Shown here: positions 38,589 to 49,486 of the stretch, piece after piece
How the letters are laid out: every line of letters begins with the position of its first letter
Position numbering within the stretch: the stretch's first letter is position 1
From: Malus domestica
Taxonomy: Eukaryota > Streptophyta > Magnoliopsida > Rosales > Rosaceae
Assembly: GCF_042453785.1 (NCBI RefSeq)
Contig: NC_091674.1
Span: forward strand, 26,081,001 to 26,145,000
Length of the DNA stretch: 64,000 bases
Direction: 5' to 3'
Position numbers and translations under genes: made by a program
Notes under the pieces: model-generated
What the model was told of the DNA's origin: nothing
Database searches by the model: none
Seen by the model: only the letters and a program-made list of their open reading frames with translations

Positions 38589-38695
38589 AGGATGGGGGCC
38601 TAGTTGCAGTGGCACTAGAGCCAAAGAAACTCCCACCTCACCCAAGTTCGATTCCCCCCACCCCCAAGCTTAACTAATGACAAAAAAAAAAAAAA
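38589..38695 (+). mobile_element. tRNA-derived SINE with perfect 15-bp target duplication
   Basis: The A-box-like TAGTTGCAGTGG, a B box AGTTCGATTCC and an A15 tail give a 107-bp element. The target duplication ATCTATGTAATAGTT is exact at 38574-38588 and 38696-38710. All hallmarks of a LINE-mobilised SINE are present. Confidence 0.9.
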
Positions 38696-38786
38696 ATCTA
38701 TGTAATAGTTGTCATAAATCATTAAATTATCCAACAAACTCATTAACTTATCTTTCCAGTAATACCGTAGTTAAATCCCCAACTAA

Positions 38787-39125
38787 AGGCTGGTTTGGTA
38801 TTGCTGTACTTTGAAAAAAACTGTTTTTGCTATGATATGAGAATAAGCAGCTGTGAAATAAAGCAGCAAAGTGTTTGGTAAACCTTTTTGTAAAAGTGCT
38901 TTTGAAAAAAAAACAGTATTATAGTGTTTGGTAAACTTTTATGTAAAACAAATGTGAAAAAAAAGCCGGTTTTTCAAAGCTGGGTTTTGCAGCTTCTTGT
39001 TTTTGGCTTTTTTCACCAAAAACTGTGAAAAAAGCTGAAGCTGAATGTTTACCAAACACAAAAACAACTCCCAGCTTTTTTTTATATCAGCTTTTTTCAA
39101 AATCACCTCAGTACCAAACCAGGCC
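38787..39125. mobile_element. Tourist-like (PIF/Harbinger) MITE
   Basis: A 339-bp element. Its ends AGGCTGGTTTGGTATTG and, on the complement, GGCCTGGTTTGGTACTG form the inverted repeat, with TAA on both sides (38784-38786, 39126-39128). The interior has repeated GTGTTTGGTAAAC motifs and further inverted AAAAAGCTG segments, so it can fold back on itself. Confidence 0.8.
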
Positions 39126-39944
39126 TAAATTATTAAATTTTCCACCAAATTTGACATATAATTAAGAACATCAATGAAAAGAAAAGAAAGGAGTTTTAAA
39201 CACAATTAATACATAGTTTTAGATGTAAGATAAGTTCGCATGACATCCATTGAATGATAAAGATAAATAAGAGAAAGCGGAGAAAATAGCTAGCATTCCT
39301 CTTTGTTTTATAATTCTGAAAGCTCATTCCATATTTGGCCCTTGCAGCATCTTTCCAGTCTCATTGTTTCACTTCTTTTTATCTAACTATAATAATGTTC
39401 TGAATGTTAATAATGCTGTTGTCAACAGTCGCCACTAGGAGGAAGTGGAACAGTTGGAATGCATAAACAGCCTTACATTTTCAAGTGTCTTGTATATTCA
39501 TCATTTCAAATTGGACCATGAAACTTAATTAAAAAAAAGATAGATAACTTCTTTTGACTAAACAGACTTATCAGTAATTTAAATATTCCTGAATTACTTT
39601 TTAGTTATGACAGAAAAGAGAAGAAAAAATTGTTACTGTAATTGGTGTGAATTCAGATAAGAGTAAATGAAAATTTGAGAAATAATTATGCAGCATGTGG
39701 TTCTTGTGCTCTTTCAGCACTTGCTGAATTTAGTTTGTTTATTAGAGCAACTCAATCTCTAAAAAATATGTTGGCACTCAACCCATTTAATCCACTCAAT
39801 GAACAGTGATTGATTACAATGAACAGTTAATTGGCCAAATGCATCTTCACCCTTACAAAATACGATGGCACTCAGTCCATTTAAAATATTATTAATTTTT
39901 TTTATAAAATATTAAAATAGTATTTTTAAATTCGGATAGGATTT

Positions 39945-40252
39945 TTAACCAATATTGTCACGTCACATGTCATTATCTGAAAAGTACTATTTTTGTGAAT
40001 AGATTTTCAACCAATCATGACACGCCACGTGTCACTATCTGTTTACAATAATTTAGCCAAGATTTCGATCAGATTTTCAACCAATGTTGTCACGCCACAT
40101 GTCATTATCTGAATGTACTATTTTGTGGATAGATTTCCGATAAGATTTTCAACCAATCCCGACACACCACATGTCACTATCTGTTTACAATAATTTAGCC
40201 AAGATTTTGATAAGATTTTCAACCAATCATGTAGTGCCACGTGACATTGTCC
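39945..40252. repeat. Subterminal repeat array of the Harbinger element
   Basis: Five diverged copies of a unit containing GATTTTCAACCAATC followed by CACGCCACGTGTCA-like sequence and CTATCTG, spaced about 65-70 bases apart. Such arrays next to a terminal repeat are typical binding sites for transposase or the Myb-like partner. Related CACGTGGC and CCATGTGTCA motifs occur near the right end (about 44070 and 44280). Confidence 0.65.
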
Positions 40253-40374
40253 AGAACCTTATCCTTTTTTTTTCCATATAAACCCTACATCCATCCTCAT
40301 TCATACACCAAACTCAATACTTTTTTTTTAGCTCTGACTCTTTCTTCATCATTTTTAAATCTTGAGTTCTTACA

Positions 40375-42036
40375 ATGTCTTCTTCAAGGAGATTGTATGA
40401 AATCGATGAGCAACAGAAAAAATTGTTGGCACAACATGAAGAATTGTTCAATCTAGAGGAAGGTGGAGATGAGGCTTTCACAATGGAAGAGAATGGGGAT
40501 GCTGAACATAGAAGGCAGAAGGGCTTACATTCCCGTCGTGTCATGGAAGCTGTGGGTCATATATCAAAACTCAGACGTGCCGCAAACTTGGATAGAAAGA
40601 GGGAAAAACGAGGTAAAGATCTCTTGGAAGATTATTTTATCCCTAACAGTTTATTCCCTAATCATATTTTTAGACGTTGTTTTAGAATGCAACAAAGTTT
40701 GTTCGACAAAATCATGAGTACTATTTGCAACCATGATCCATACTTTGTGCAAAAAAATGATGCTTTTCATGTTCTAGGTCTTCTTCCTGAGCAAAAAGTT
40801 ACTGCTACCTTGTGGACTTGCATATGCAGTATCTATAGATCAGGTGGATGAGATAGCGAGGATGGGAAAATCAACTGTTCTGGAGTCCCTGATGCGGTTT
40901 TGCTCCGCAATTGAAGCCCTGTACACCAATGAGTACCTCCAGAAACCCACGCCAAGGGATCTGCGAAGGCTTCTGAAGAAGGGTAAGATGCGAGGCTTTC
41001 CTGGCATGATTGGAAGCATCGACTGCATGCACTAGACCTGGAAAAACTGTCCAAGTGCGTGGCAAGGAGGCAACAGAAAAGGAGCAAAAAGTATCATTTT
41101 GGAAGCAATGGCTTCATTTGATACATGGATTTTGCATGCTTTTTTTGGTGTTCCAGAAGCTCAAAATAACCTCAATATCCTGTCTCAATCTCCAGTGTTC
41201 AACGAGGTGCTGCAAGGAAAAACACTAAGAGTCACATATTGGGTGAATGGCCATAAATACGAATGAGCATACTACCTAGCATACGTCATTTACCCAAGGT
41301 GCACAACGTTTGTCAAAACAGTGCTACATCCACAAAGTGAAAAAGAAAAATACTTCGCAAAATGTCAAGAGGAGTGTACGAAGGATGTGGAGCGTTGTTT
41401 TGGTATCCTGAAGCTTGTTGGGCGATTGTCAGGGTTGCTGCAAGAATATTTGATGTCGAGACTCTTCGATCCATCATGATGACGTGTATCATTCTCCACA
41501 ACATGATTATGGAAGATGAGTATTGTTTATACCATATTTAAGGCCTCGTATTTAGACCTCGTATAAATACTCGGGGGACTTAAATGTAATTATGTAATAA
41601 AGGAAGGGGCAAATATGTAATTAGGGGAGGAGCCCTTATTCTATAAAAGGGCCTCCTCACCCTCACAAACCCTAAGTCTCTCCTATCTAGAGCAAAGCTC
41701 TCACACTCTCTCCCCCACAAATACTCTCAGAGAAATACAATCAGTGTGGATGTATGGGGTGAACCACGATAACTCTTGTGTTATTTACATTTCTTGCAGA
41801 TTCACGGTCGGATTTATGTTGTACCAAGACCTCCAGTTTTGTGTATCAACAAGTATGATTATGATGTCGTCGATGAATACGAACCACACATGATGAACAA
41901 CTTAAGAACACGTATCTATTGTGCTCATGACCGCACCAAAGATCCCGTGCAACACGAGTCATTGGAACGGGATGGACGTTATAATCAATTGATCGTTGAG
42001 TGGTACAATTCAATGAACTACCATACTGGCAGTTAA
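40375..42036 (+). pseudogene. PIF/Harbinger DDE transposase, broken
   Basis: The start ATG at 40375 opens a frame to 40851 with FRMQQSLFDKIM and DPYFVQKNDA, the usual lead into the nuclease (DDE_Tnp_4, HARBI1/ALP1-like). A frame change near 40845 is followed by GRFCS-like and RGFPGMIGSIDCMH (a catalytic Asp region), then a stop at 41035. Further pieces shift frame near 41080-41240. CIILHNMIMEDEY ends at the solo LTR inserted at 41524-41851, after which DYDVVDEYEP continues to a stop at 42034. The enzyme cannot be produced as one chain. Related functional proteins excise by DDE chemistry. Confidence 0.85.
41524..41851 (+). mobile_element. Solo LTR in the transposase pseudogene
   Basis: 328 bp, TG...CA ends (TGTTTATACC...TATCAACA), with the 5-bp duplication AGTAT at 41519-41523 and 41852-41856. 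It contains CTATAAAAGG as a promoter-like TATA. Removing it and one duplication restores the transposase reading EDEY-DYD. The same family occurs at 43193-43560. Confidence 0.9.
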
Positions 42037-42174
42037 GCCGTCAACTTGAATTGATTGAGCACCAGTGGGGATTACAACAAGGTGAAGATTAAAAGGAGCT
42101 TGTGGTGGAAGAATAAAGTTCTTAGCTTATTTTGTGTGTTTTTTTAAGTTTATTTGGTGAGTTTATGTCATTTT

Positions 42175-42405
42175 ATTTGGTACTAAAAATAAATAAGAAA
42201 TTACATCTAGTACTAAAAATAAAAAAGAAATTACATAAAGTACAACAAATAAATAAGAAATTACATAAAGTACTAAAAAATAAATAAGAAATTACATAAA
42301 GTACTAAAAAATAAATAAGAAATTACATAAAGTACTAAAAATAAATAAGAAATTACATAAAGTACTAAATATAAAGATGAAATTAAATTAGTTAGGAAAT
42401 AAAAA
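42175..42405. repeat. AT-rich minisatellite, ~30-bp unit
   Basis: Six to seven copies of a unit like GTACTAAAAATAAATAAGAA plus ATTACATAAA. Differences are mainly in the length of A runs, and the array degrades at its right end. It sits between the 3' ends of the two convergent Harbinger genes. Confidence 0.85.
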
Positions 42406-42410
42406 AGAAA

Positions 42411-43853
42411 TTATACAAAGTTTAAGAAGCTAGGATCTGTGTAGCTAGAACCCCCTCGACTTGTTTCCTTGTCTTTTGCACGCCTCATTCGCACCACGTC
42501 TCTTTTTTCCGATATCCAGAAATATTTAGAATTCGGAGACATTTCTTCTAGAAGATTGTTCATAGTGTCACGATCTGCTTGAGCCATAATTTCTTTTCTA
42601 AGCATCTGGCTTTCTCGATTAAGTATTTCTCTTTGTCTCTCATTAGCCGCATCACCTCTCTCAGTAGCTGCTAAGATTGCTTCCATAGTCGCAGCTTTTG
42701 CCTCATCTCTTGCCGTTTCTCGTGCCACGTTCAATTCACTTTGGCGAGCAAGTTCGTCCATATATTTTGTGTAGTGATTTTTGGAAGAACTCCATTTTTT
42801 CTTTGCCGTCTTTTTACCTTAAGGCCTTAGGGATCGATAAGTTGGCTGCATCTCTGACACTTCTTCAAGCGTCCCTTCCCGCTCTTCAAATGTGCCGCCT
42901 TCCTATGCGGCATGGTCTGCTTCTGGCGAACTGTGTAGAGGGATGCCGTACATGACAACTTCTGGATCAGTTGGCACAAGTTTGTATCTGGGACAATCTT
43001 TGACAACATCCCAACATTCCCATTTGGTGAATGATTTGATGTTGTTTTTCGCATTGTAGAATGCTTGTGCTTGTAGTGTCTATAAAATGTGGGATAAGAC
43101 AATATTATAAAATGTGGGATAAGACAATATTATAAAATACGGGTGTAACACAAATAAATAAATTAAAATATTGATGCAGGTGAAATACATATTGTTTGTA
43201 CCATACTTAGGGCCTCCGTATTTAGACCTCATATAAATACTTGGGGAATTTAAATGTAATTATGTAATAAATGAAGGGGCAAATATGTAATAAGTGAGGA
43301 GCCCTTATTCTATAAAAGGACCCCGCACTCTCCTCATTGAGAGAGGCCAATTCTTAGGCCTAACTCTCACTCTCTCAAAGCCTCACTCTCACATTACAGA
43401 GGCTCTCCCCCTCACAATCCTCTCAGAGAAATACAATATCATTGTGGACGTAGCCCAAACATTGAGGTGAACCATGATACCTCTCGTGTTCTTTACTTTC
43501 TTGCAGATTCACGGTCGGATTTAAGTTGTTCCAAGACCCCTCCGATTTTGTGCATCAACACATATAATTAAAAATATTGTCACCTGATCCACTAAACTTC
43601 TCTCATTACTTAGATTAATGGAAGCATGAGATAGAGTGTTTTACCAACAAGTAAAGGATATGTTGAGTTTTTTCCAACAACCTTTAAGACCTTGATTACT
43701 TCTTGTGCGATCTCCAAGCCTATCGCAAAACGCTTCCATAATTCTACTCCACATTTCTCGCAAGTCCATCTCATTACCCATAAGAGGGTCATGAGTAATT
43801 TGAACCCAGTATTGACACAACGTAACATCTTCGATGAGCTTCCACGTAGCCAT
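42411..43853 (-). pseudogene. Harbinger-associated Myb/SANT-like protein, broken
   Basis: From an ATG at 43853 the minus strand reads MATWKLIEDVTLCQYWVQIT and FCDRLGDRT, the N-terminal Myb/SANT-like part of the second PIF/Harbinger protein. The middle near 43060-42960 has FTKWECWDVVKDCPRYK, the NAM-associated C-terminal domain, in another frame, and a stop interrupts it near 42900. The last part, 42761-42411, is a charged helix (MDELARQSELNVARETARDE). This partner normally binds the element ends and imports the transposase. A solo LTR splits it at 43193-43560. Confidence 0.75.
43193..43560 (+). mobile_element. Second solo LTR of the same family
   Basis: 368 bp, TGTTTGTACC...CATCAACA, with the 5-bp duplication CATAT at 43188-43192 and 43561-43565. 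It shares CTATAAAAGG, CAGATTCACGGTCGGATTTA and CTCAGAGAAATACAAT with the LTR at 41524-41851, and is about 40 bases longer in its middle. Confidence 0.9.
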
Positions 43854-43869
43854 TTTTTCCACCAAAAAG

Positions 43870-44570
43870 TATATGAAAGCTTTGGTTGAAAGTGTTGAAA
43901 ATATTGAAATGTGGTGTAAGGTGGAAGATGATGGTTAGGTATTTATAGAAGAAACAAAGTTTATTTTTATTTTTTCTGTATTTTTAAACAATTTTTAATA
44001 ATTTTTTATTAAGTTAATTAATCTGGATCGTTGGATTTGAAAAAGATTCAAATCCAACAGCCCAAATGTGGACACGTGGCAAACGATCATATTTCTGACC
44101 GTTTTGTTTTTTTTTTTCGTTTTTTGGTCGAAAATCGTGGACCGTTGATCTCAAGATCTGACGTCCCAGAATGCGCCACTTCACTAGCCATTGGATTTGA
44201 ATTTGATTTTATTTTTTTACCGTTGGAAATCCAATGGTCTAGAAAACTAGTCGTTGGAAATCCAACGGCCAGAACGAGCCATGTGTCATCCCATCAATCC
44301 CCTCTGTTGCGCCTACACATGCGGGCCCCGCCCCATTTTTCTTGTCGGGAACGTGCGGCCACTTGCGCATGGCGCAAAAAAAAATCCGAACTGGCCTGTG
44401 ACATCACGCTGACGCCATCGTGACGTCATATGCCCCAACAAATTTTGGGCCGGCCTAGAAGCTGGCTTAGGCTAGGTGCCAGCCTATTAGGCTCGGCTTG
44501 AGTGTTTTTGGGGGGTGCCGACCTTTTTTTGGACTTTAGGCCGGCCTATATGGTTGGGCTGGAGTTGCTC
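43870..44570. repeat. Right subterminal region of the Harbinger element
   Basis: About 700 bp without a gene. It contains several copies of GGAAATCCAAYGG and GGATTTGAA and their complements, CACGTGGC, and a GC-rich part near 44320-44460 that ends at the terminal repeat. Confidence 0.5.
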
Positions 44571-44573
44571 TTA

Positions 44574-46657
44574 AAGGGATGCTTTGGAATTCATCCAAAA
44601 ATGGACAAAGCCAATGATGTGGTTTTAAGTTTTTAACTAGCTACAGTTTTTTTATTACAAACGATATATTTACTTTAAGCTACGCTAATAAGAGTAAGAA
44701 CAAATTGATCCGAAATGTAATAAATTGAAGAGAAAAATCTTATCCGCCAGACGAATCACCGGTTCAATATTTATGTCACCCAGAACAGATCAAATTTATT
44801 GCAATATTTACTAAGGAAAACGATGCATATTGATTAGATGGGTCCAATCCTGCAATCCATATATGAATGTCACGATCATGGATTCATGGGTAGCTGACGC
44901 CTAAGGTCAAGCATGTCAAAACCTCCTATGCCGACAATTTGTCATATTGCTAAATCCGTAGGCCTCCAAGAGACAAATGGTAACATGTAATTAATTACTG
45001 TTGGAATTGATAGTCTAAATAACAGCACCCTCAATCTTGATGATTAACCCTAATCCTCAGAAGGAGATGTTAGGATCAATTACGGATGTAGACCTATGTT
45101 TATTTTGATCATTCATGTTTGTGAAACACATGAAATGTGATATAATGATCTACCCATTTGCATGTACAATAGTAACGATATGCATCTATAGCTAATGTAA
45201 TCACATGTGCGAAGGTTGTTTCTTACCATTCTTGTTAGTTTAATCTAAACACTATAATATGAGTTATACAAGTACTTAAGGGCCACATGTATACACCAGT
45301 CTAATGTGTAATCATATTAGGCTCAAAGTCTCTGAAGTTTGTGTTTGATTGTAACAAAGTTGCATAATGTTATTAATTAGTTTACACGTTAATTATACTA
45401 TAAATAATAAATTAGTTTATACTTCAAAATATGACATTAATATATACATGTTATAACATGAGTGAATTCAGTAACCTCACCTAACAATATTAGGGGTACT
45501 TCGAAAAATTGCCGTTACCATACTTTCTTTTAAAGTGGGATTACCAATCATAATTAAAGTTAGAAGATTCCTATCTACACCTAGTAATTTTGAAATTAAC
45601 CATGAAGATATGAATTTTTAGGGCACTAGATTGTGGGAGGCAGAAAGCTATGGGACCTTGACCCTGGTGCTTTGGTTCTCTTTCTAGGGAGGCAATGGTG
45701 CTTGTCACTTTCAAATGGTCCTCCCAACTCCTTATCACTGTTTGCCAATTATACTCTATTCTTTGAATTCTCTCTTCTTTTCACAAATGACCCTCCACTC
45801 ACTCACACTCCCAACAACATCTGCAGCAACCAGTTGAGACTTGAGAATATATATATTGGTCCATCTAAGCCACGCTCATTAAAAAGCAACACCTCCACAT
45901 TCTCGATTATAATTACGTTGTTCCCATGCCCCCCTCCTTTTGTAAAGCTGGCCTCTCAGAATAGATTCCAGACCCACAATAATATTGATATATATATATA
46001 TATATATATATATTTACACACACACATATGTGTGAAAAGAATACAGTTTTTTAATTTTTACATGGTTGAATATTTTGAAGTAATCGAAAAGGTTATAAGA
46101 TCTCTTAGCATGGATTATATTCTATAATTTTAGGGTTTGTGATTTGTGCTGATAATTCATAAAGTTATTGTCATTTCATGGCATAAATTATATAAAACTG
46201 TAACTTTTTTTTCAGGTGCATAATACTATGTCACTTGACTTGGAGTGAAAGGCTGCCATTGCGATGCTTTATGAAAGAGAGCACCGACTGGCAAAAGGAA
46301 AAGATTAATCACCATGTAATTTTTGGCAGAGCTAGCTAAGCTCGGATTATGCTGGGATTTGCTCTAAATCTTCCAGCCTGGTGTGATTGGGATGATGTAA
46401 AGTTGCATTCATCATCTGCTGTTTGTATAGTTTGTAGGGCACGCACCAGCTAGTAGATTCTCTTGTGAATTGTGAACATGTCGTTTTTAAAGAATGAAAG
46501 AACAATGTAATATAATCATAATTATTCAATGATTAAGAATGCAGGTTAAGAGAAGGGAATCTTATACTTTGCACCATTTTGGGTTCAGTTTGAGTATCCC
46601 TATTTTTCTAAATATTGGCAAATATGTAGAACTCTAAAGTTACAAATTCTTATATCT
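44574..46657. other. Intergenic stretch without a supported gene
   Basis: About 2 kb of AT-rich DNA with a TA/CA microsatellite at about 45988-46026. An open frame at 45633-46127 runs through the microsatellite and shows no family features. I looked for tRNA, snoRNA and microRNA-like hairpins and could not support any. Confidence 0.45.
45988..46026. repeat. TA/CA microsatellite
   Basis: About 12 TA repeats followed, after a few bases, by CACACACACA. Confidence 0.85.
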
Positions 46658-46750
46658 TGACCTATAAGATCCCACATCGACCAACGGAGAGTGGGTGTGG
46701 TTTATATGTACATGCCCCCCTCCTTATAGCACAAGGTTTTTTGGGAACTC

Positions 46751-46843
46751 ACTGGCTTCGGGTTCTATCGGAACTCCAAAGTTCAGTGAGTTTGAGCAAG
46801 AGTATTCCAAGGATGGATGACCCATTGGGAAGTTCTCGTGCCG
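46751..46843 (+). repeat. 5S-rRNA-derived domain in the 5' LTR
   Basis: Matches the plant 5S pattern in order: GGGTTCTATCGGAACTCC, a degraded GTTCAGTGAG, GGATGGATGACCCA and TGGGAAGTTCTCGTGCCG. It is not a functional 5S gene; it is part of a Cassandra LTR. Confidence 0.8.
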
Positions 46844-46851
46844 AAACCCAA

Positions 46852-47028
46852 AAACAAAACCGTGAGGGAATGGTAAGCCTAAAGCGGAAAATATCGTGCT
46901 ACGGCAGAGTCAAGATTGGGATGTGAATATCGTGCTACGACGGAGTCGAGACTGGGATGTGAAGTCTGGACTCCGCCGTAGCACAATATTGTTTGCTTTG
47001 GGCTTACCATTCCCTCACGGATTTGTTT
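46852..47028. repeat. Inverted repeat (hairpin) inside the Cassandra 5' LTR
   Basis: The arm 46852-46917 (CCGTGAGGGAATGGTAAGCC, ATCGTGCTACGGC) recurs as its complement at 46962-47028 with a few mismatches, leaving a loop of about 45 bases. The other LTR has a single arm only. Confidence 0.8.
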
Positions 47029-47335
47029 ATGGGAACTCACTGGCTTCGGGTTCCATCGGAACTTCGAAATTAAGCGAGATTGGACGAGAGCAATCCTAGG
47101 AGAAACAAATCCGTGAGGAAATGGTAAGCCCAAAGTGGACAATATCGTGCTTTGGCGGAACCGGTTTGGGATGTGACAAAATGGTATCAGGGTCACTCTG
47201 TGCGAGTGTGCCGACGAGGACGTCGGACCCCTAAGGGGGGTGAATTGTAACATCCCACATTGACCAACGGAGATGGGGTGATGTGTCTTATATGTATATG
47301 CTCCCCTCCCTATAGCACAAGTCATTTTGGGAACT

Positions 47336-47426
47336 CACTGGCTTTGGATTCCATTGAAACTCTGAAGTTAAGCGAGTGCGAACGAGAGCAATCCTAGGAT
47401 GGGTGACTCACTGGGAAGTTCTCGTC
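47336..47426 (+). repeat. 5S-rRNA-derived domain in the 3' LTR
   Basis: Contains CTGAAGTTAAGCGAG (A-box side), AGGATGGGTGACTCA (intermediate element) and CTGGGAAGTTCTCG (C-box side), the internal Pol III promoter layout of 5S rRNA. Confidence 0.8.
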
Positions 47427-47498
47427 TAAGTATCCAGAAACAAATCCGTGAAGGAATGGTAAACCCAAAACGGAGCCGGTCTGGGATGTGACATGACC

Positions 47499-49486
47499 TC
47501 TTCATCTGTCTGGTTGTCAAGTTAATTTTTATTTTGTTGTCATAGCACTTGGTAAGTTCATTGTTTGTTTAAATAGATGCCCAATTGATAAATGAATCAT
47601 AAGGAATTCCTAACCTTCTAAATATGAAAAATCATCACCTAACATGCACCAACGTAGCATTCATGTTAGCAAAAGATATATTGATTTGAGATTTAGACGT
47701 GCATTTGGGGCGATAGCATATCAATTTGTACCTTGAATATTGTTTTTTGATCAGCGTAACTTGAATGGTGTGTGTTCAAAGTTTGTTCTTTTGAAATATA
47801 TGAACTAAAACTTCACAAACCGAAAAAACCCCATTACCAAATTCACCAAATTTCTTGACCTAACCCATCATAAGACAGTCCATTTTAGCTCAGGAGACAT
47901 AGTCCATTTTAGCTCAGGAGACATTTATAGTGCATATGGTACAAGCACTAGCTAGGGTAGGAGTACTGAATGCGAGGCCTGCTTAGCAAGCTTGAGTATC
48001 TTGTCTTAAAACAGTGGTGCCTGCATAATATAATGCAGGTGTAAGCTATAGTCCCATTATATATATACCTTTGTACTATCTTGGAGGTTGAAGATGGTGA
48101 TAGGTCATATGATATCAATGTGGAGAGTCTGGAGACCATGTGATGTTTATCTTGTATAGGAGCTATTACTATTCTACACTAGATATGTATATATAGATAT
48201 ATGTGTGTGTGTGAAAGAAAAAGCTGAAATTATTTGCCTTTTTTCAAAAGCAAAACACTTTAAACCTTCAAAGGTAGGATGGAATTATACAATGTAGGGA
48301 CTTTTACAGTCACATGGGTAGCCACCATCCCACAAAATGCTAGAATTTATTTGGTTTTTATTTTTTATTGTATTAAAATTTTGAAAAAAATGTGGGTTTG
48401 TCGTTTGGAGGTCAAAAAGTTTTCTTGTCATCATGATTTTCCCAGAAAGAAATGAAAGACCTAATTTGAATTCTTCAGAGAAAAGTGGTCTGGAAGACGG
48501 GAAGGTGCTCAAGCAACTCAAGTACTAAAACCACCATCAGTTGCTAAACTTGACATTTTGAAGATAATAATCATGCTAATCGGGGAAAAGGGATACCCTT
48601 GGTCATATATAGGTACAATTTCTCAGTTGTGCTTTATTGACAAACTAAAAAAGATGTTATGTAAGGGACTTGTAGTTCAAAGTAGTTAAAAGCGTTTGCT
48701 CATGCACTCTAATCGCGTGTTTGAATCTCCTCCCCCAAAATCTCTTGCATTAAAAGAAAAAACGGATGCTCGAAGATATGTGAAAATCAAATTGTTACAC
48801 ATAATATTCACTTTAACTTTTATCTTTGTTCATTAGCGTATTTGAATCTCAAGTGATTAAGAACTTTTACCTCTACATCTAAAGTCTTGTCGCTGCACAT
48901 AAGATTATTCACTCCAACTTTTATCTTTGTTCCTAAATTCCGGCCCTTCATTTCACATTATGGAAGAACATATTCTGAAGACTGATCAATTTGTATAGTC
49001 ATTGTAAGTGGTATTAAGGAAGGAAATATGCTTCTCTCAGATTAAAAAAAAAAAAATGAAAAGGGGAAGGAAATATGCATACGTGCAAAAAGTGCACATG
49101 AATTATTGATCGATCGAAAAATGATGGATCAATCGGTTTCAACCTAGATGCTCATGAATTTCTTCCTCATTCAACGGTGGATTGTTTCACAAGCAAAGCA
49201 CAATCCTCTCCTTTCATCTTTCTAGACGCTAAAAAGAAGAAGCATCTTCACATTCTCCCATAATTCTCTTTTTATCTCCACAATTAAACTTAATCTAATA
49301 AAGTAACAATGAAACTGATTGATTGTTTGTACTGCTTTGAACAACCATATATCTCAATTCGCTCCGCTCTCATGTTCGTAATGGCTTCACTAGAGGTTTC
49401 TCGTTGTAATTAACTGTTATTCGCGTAAAAGAAATTAACCCTATATCTCAATTGATCTTATTACAAAAAGAAACTTTCGATTGTTG
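47499..49486. other. Intergenic stretch upstream of the UBX gene
   Basis: No gene is supported. A SINE-like unit lies at about 48655-48765 (A-box-like TAGTTCAAAGTAGTTAAAAG, B-box-like GTGTTTGAATCTCC, A-rich end). A second B-box-like stretch near 48840 may be a diverged neighbour. The last 200 bases are the presumed promoter and leader of the UBX gene. Confidence 0.45.

Larger units (their letters stand above)
38437..39305. repeat. Composite inverted-repeat block holding a nested SINE and MITE
   Basis: The arms at 38437-38590 and 39170-39305 are diverged inverted copies of each other (GGAATGCTAG, ATAAATGACA, AACTTATCTTACA). Within the left arm, about 50 bases containing CTCAATAAATGACAATTGAA are tandemly duplicated. 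A SINE (38589-38695) and a MITE (38787-39125) are inserted between the arms. Confidence 0.65.
39745..44570. mobile_element. PIF/Harbinger DNA transposon with both terminal repeats and TTA duplication
   Basis: The left end GAGCAACTCAATCTC and the right end read on the complement, GAGCAACTCCAGCCC, match at 9 leading and 12 of 15 positions. TTA flanks both ends (39742-39744, 44571-44573). The 4.8-kb interior holds the two genes expected of the superfamily, a DDE transposase (+) and a Myb/SANT-like protein (-), both decayed. Five subterminal repeats containing AACCAATC and CACRTGTCA lie at 39945-40250. Two solo LTRs (41524-41851, 43193-43560) and a minisatellite are inside. Confidence 0.85.
46663..47493 (+). 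mobile_element. Cassandra-type TRIM retrotransposon with 5S-rRNA-like LTRs, rearranged
   Basis: The 3' LTR is 47246-47493 (TGTAACATCC...ATGTGACA, 248 bp). A primer binding site TGGTATCAGGGTCA lies at about 47182, a G-rich tract (AAGGGGGG) just before the 3' LTR, and only about 65 bases of interior separate them. The 5-bp duplication TGACC is exact at 46658-46662 and 47494-47498. The 5' LTR (46663-47178) is 516 bp because it contains an extra inverted segment and a second, truncated 5S-like domain. 5S-like parts have TCGGAACTCC, GTTAAGCGAG, GATGGGTGA and GGGAAGTTCTCGT. Cassandra encodes no protein. Confidence 0.9.

Noticed and set aside
45633-46127. 164-residue open frame
   Set aside because: It runs through a TA/CA microsatellite (YIYIYIY stretch), has no neighbouring exon and no recognisable family.
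46751-47426. 5S rRNA genes
   Set aside because: The 5S-like segments are diverged and lie inside LTRs with a primer binding site and target duplication, so they belong to a Cassandra element.
48000-48140. Possible microRNA or other hairpin RNA
   Set aside because: Short inverted segments (GCCTGCATAA / TTATGCAGG-like) are present, but no extended stem or known mature sequence was found.
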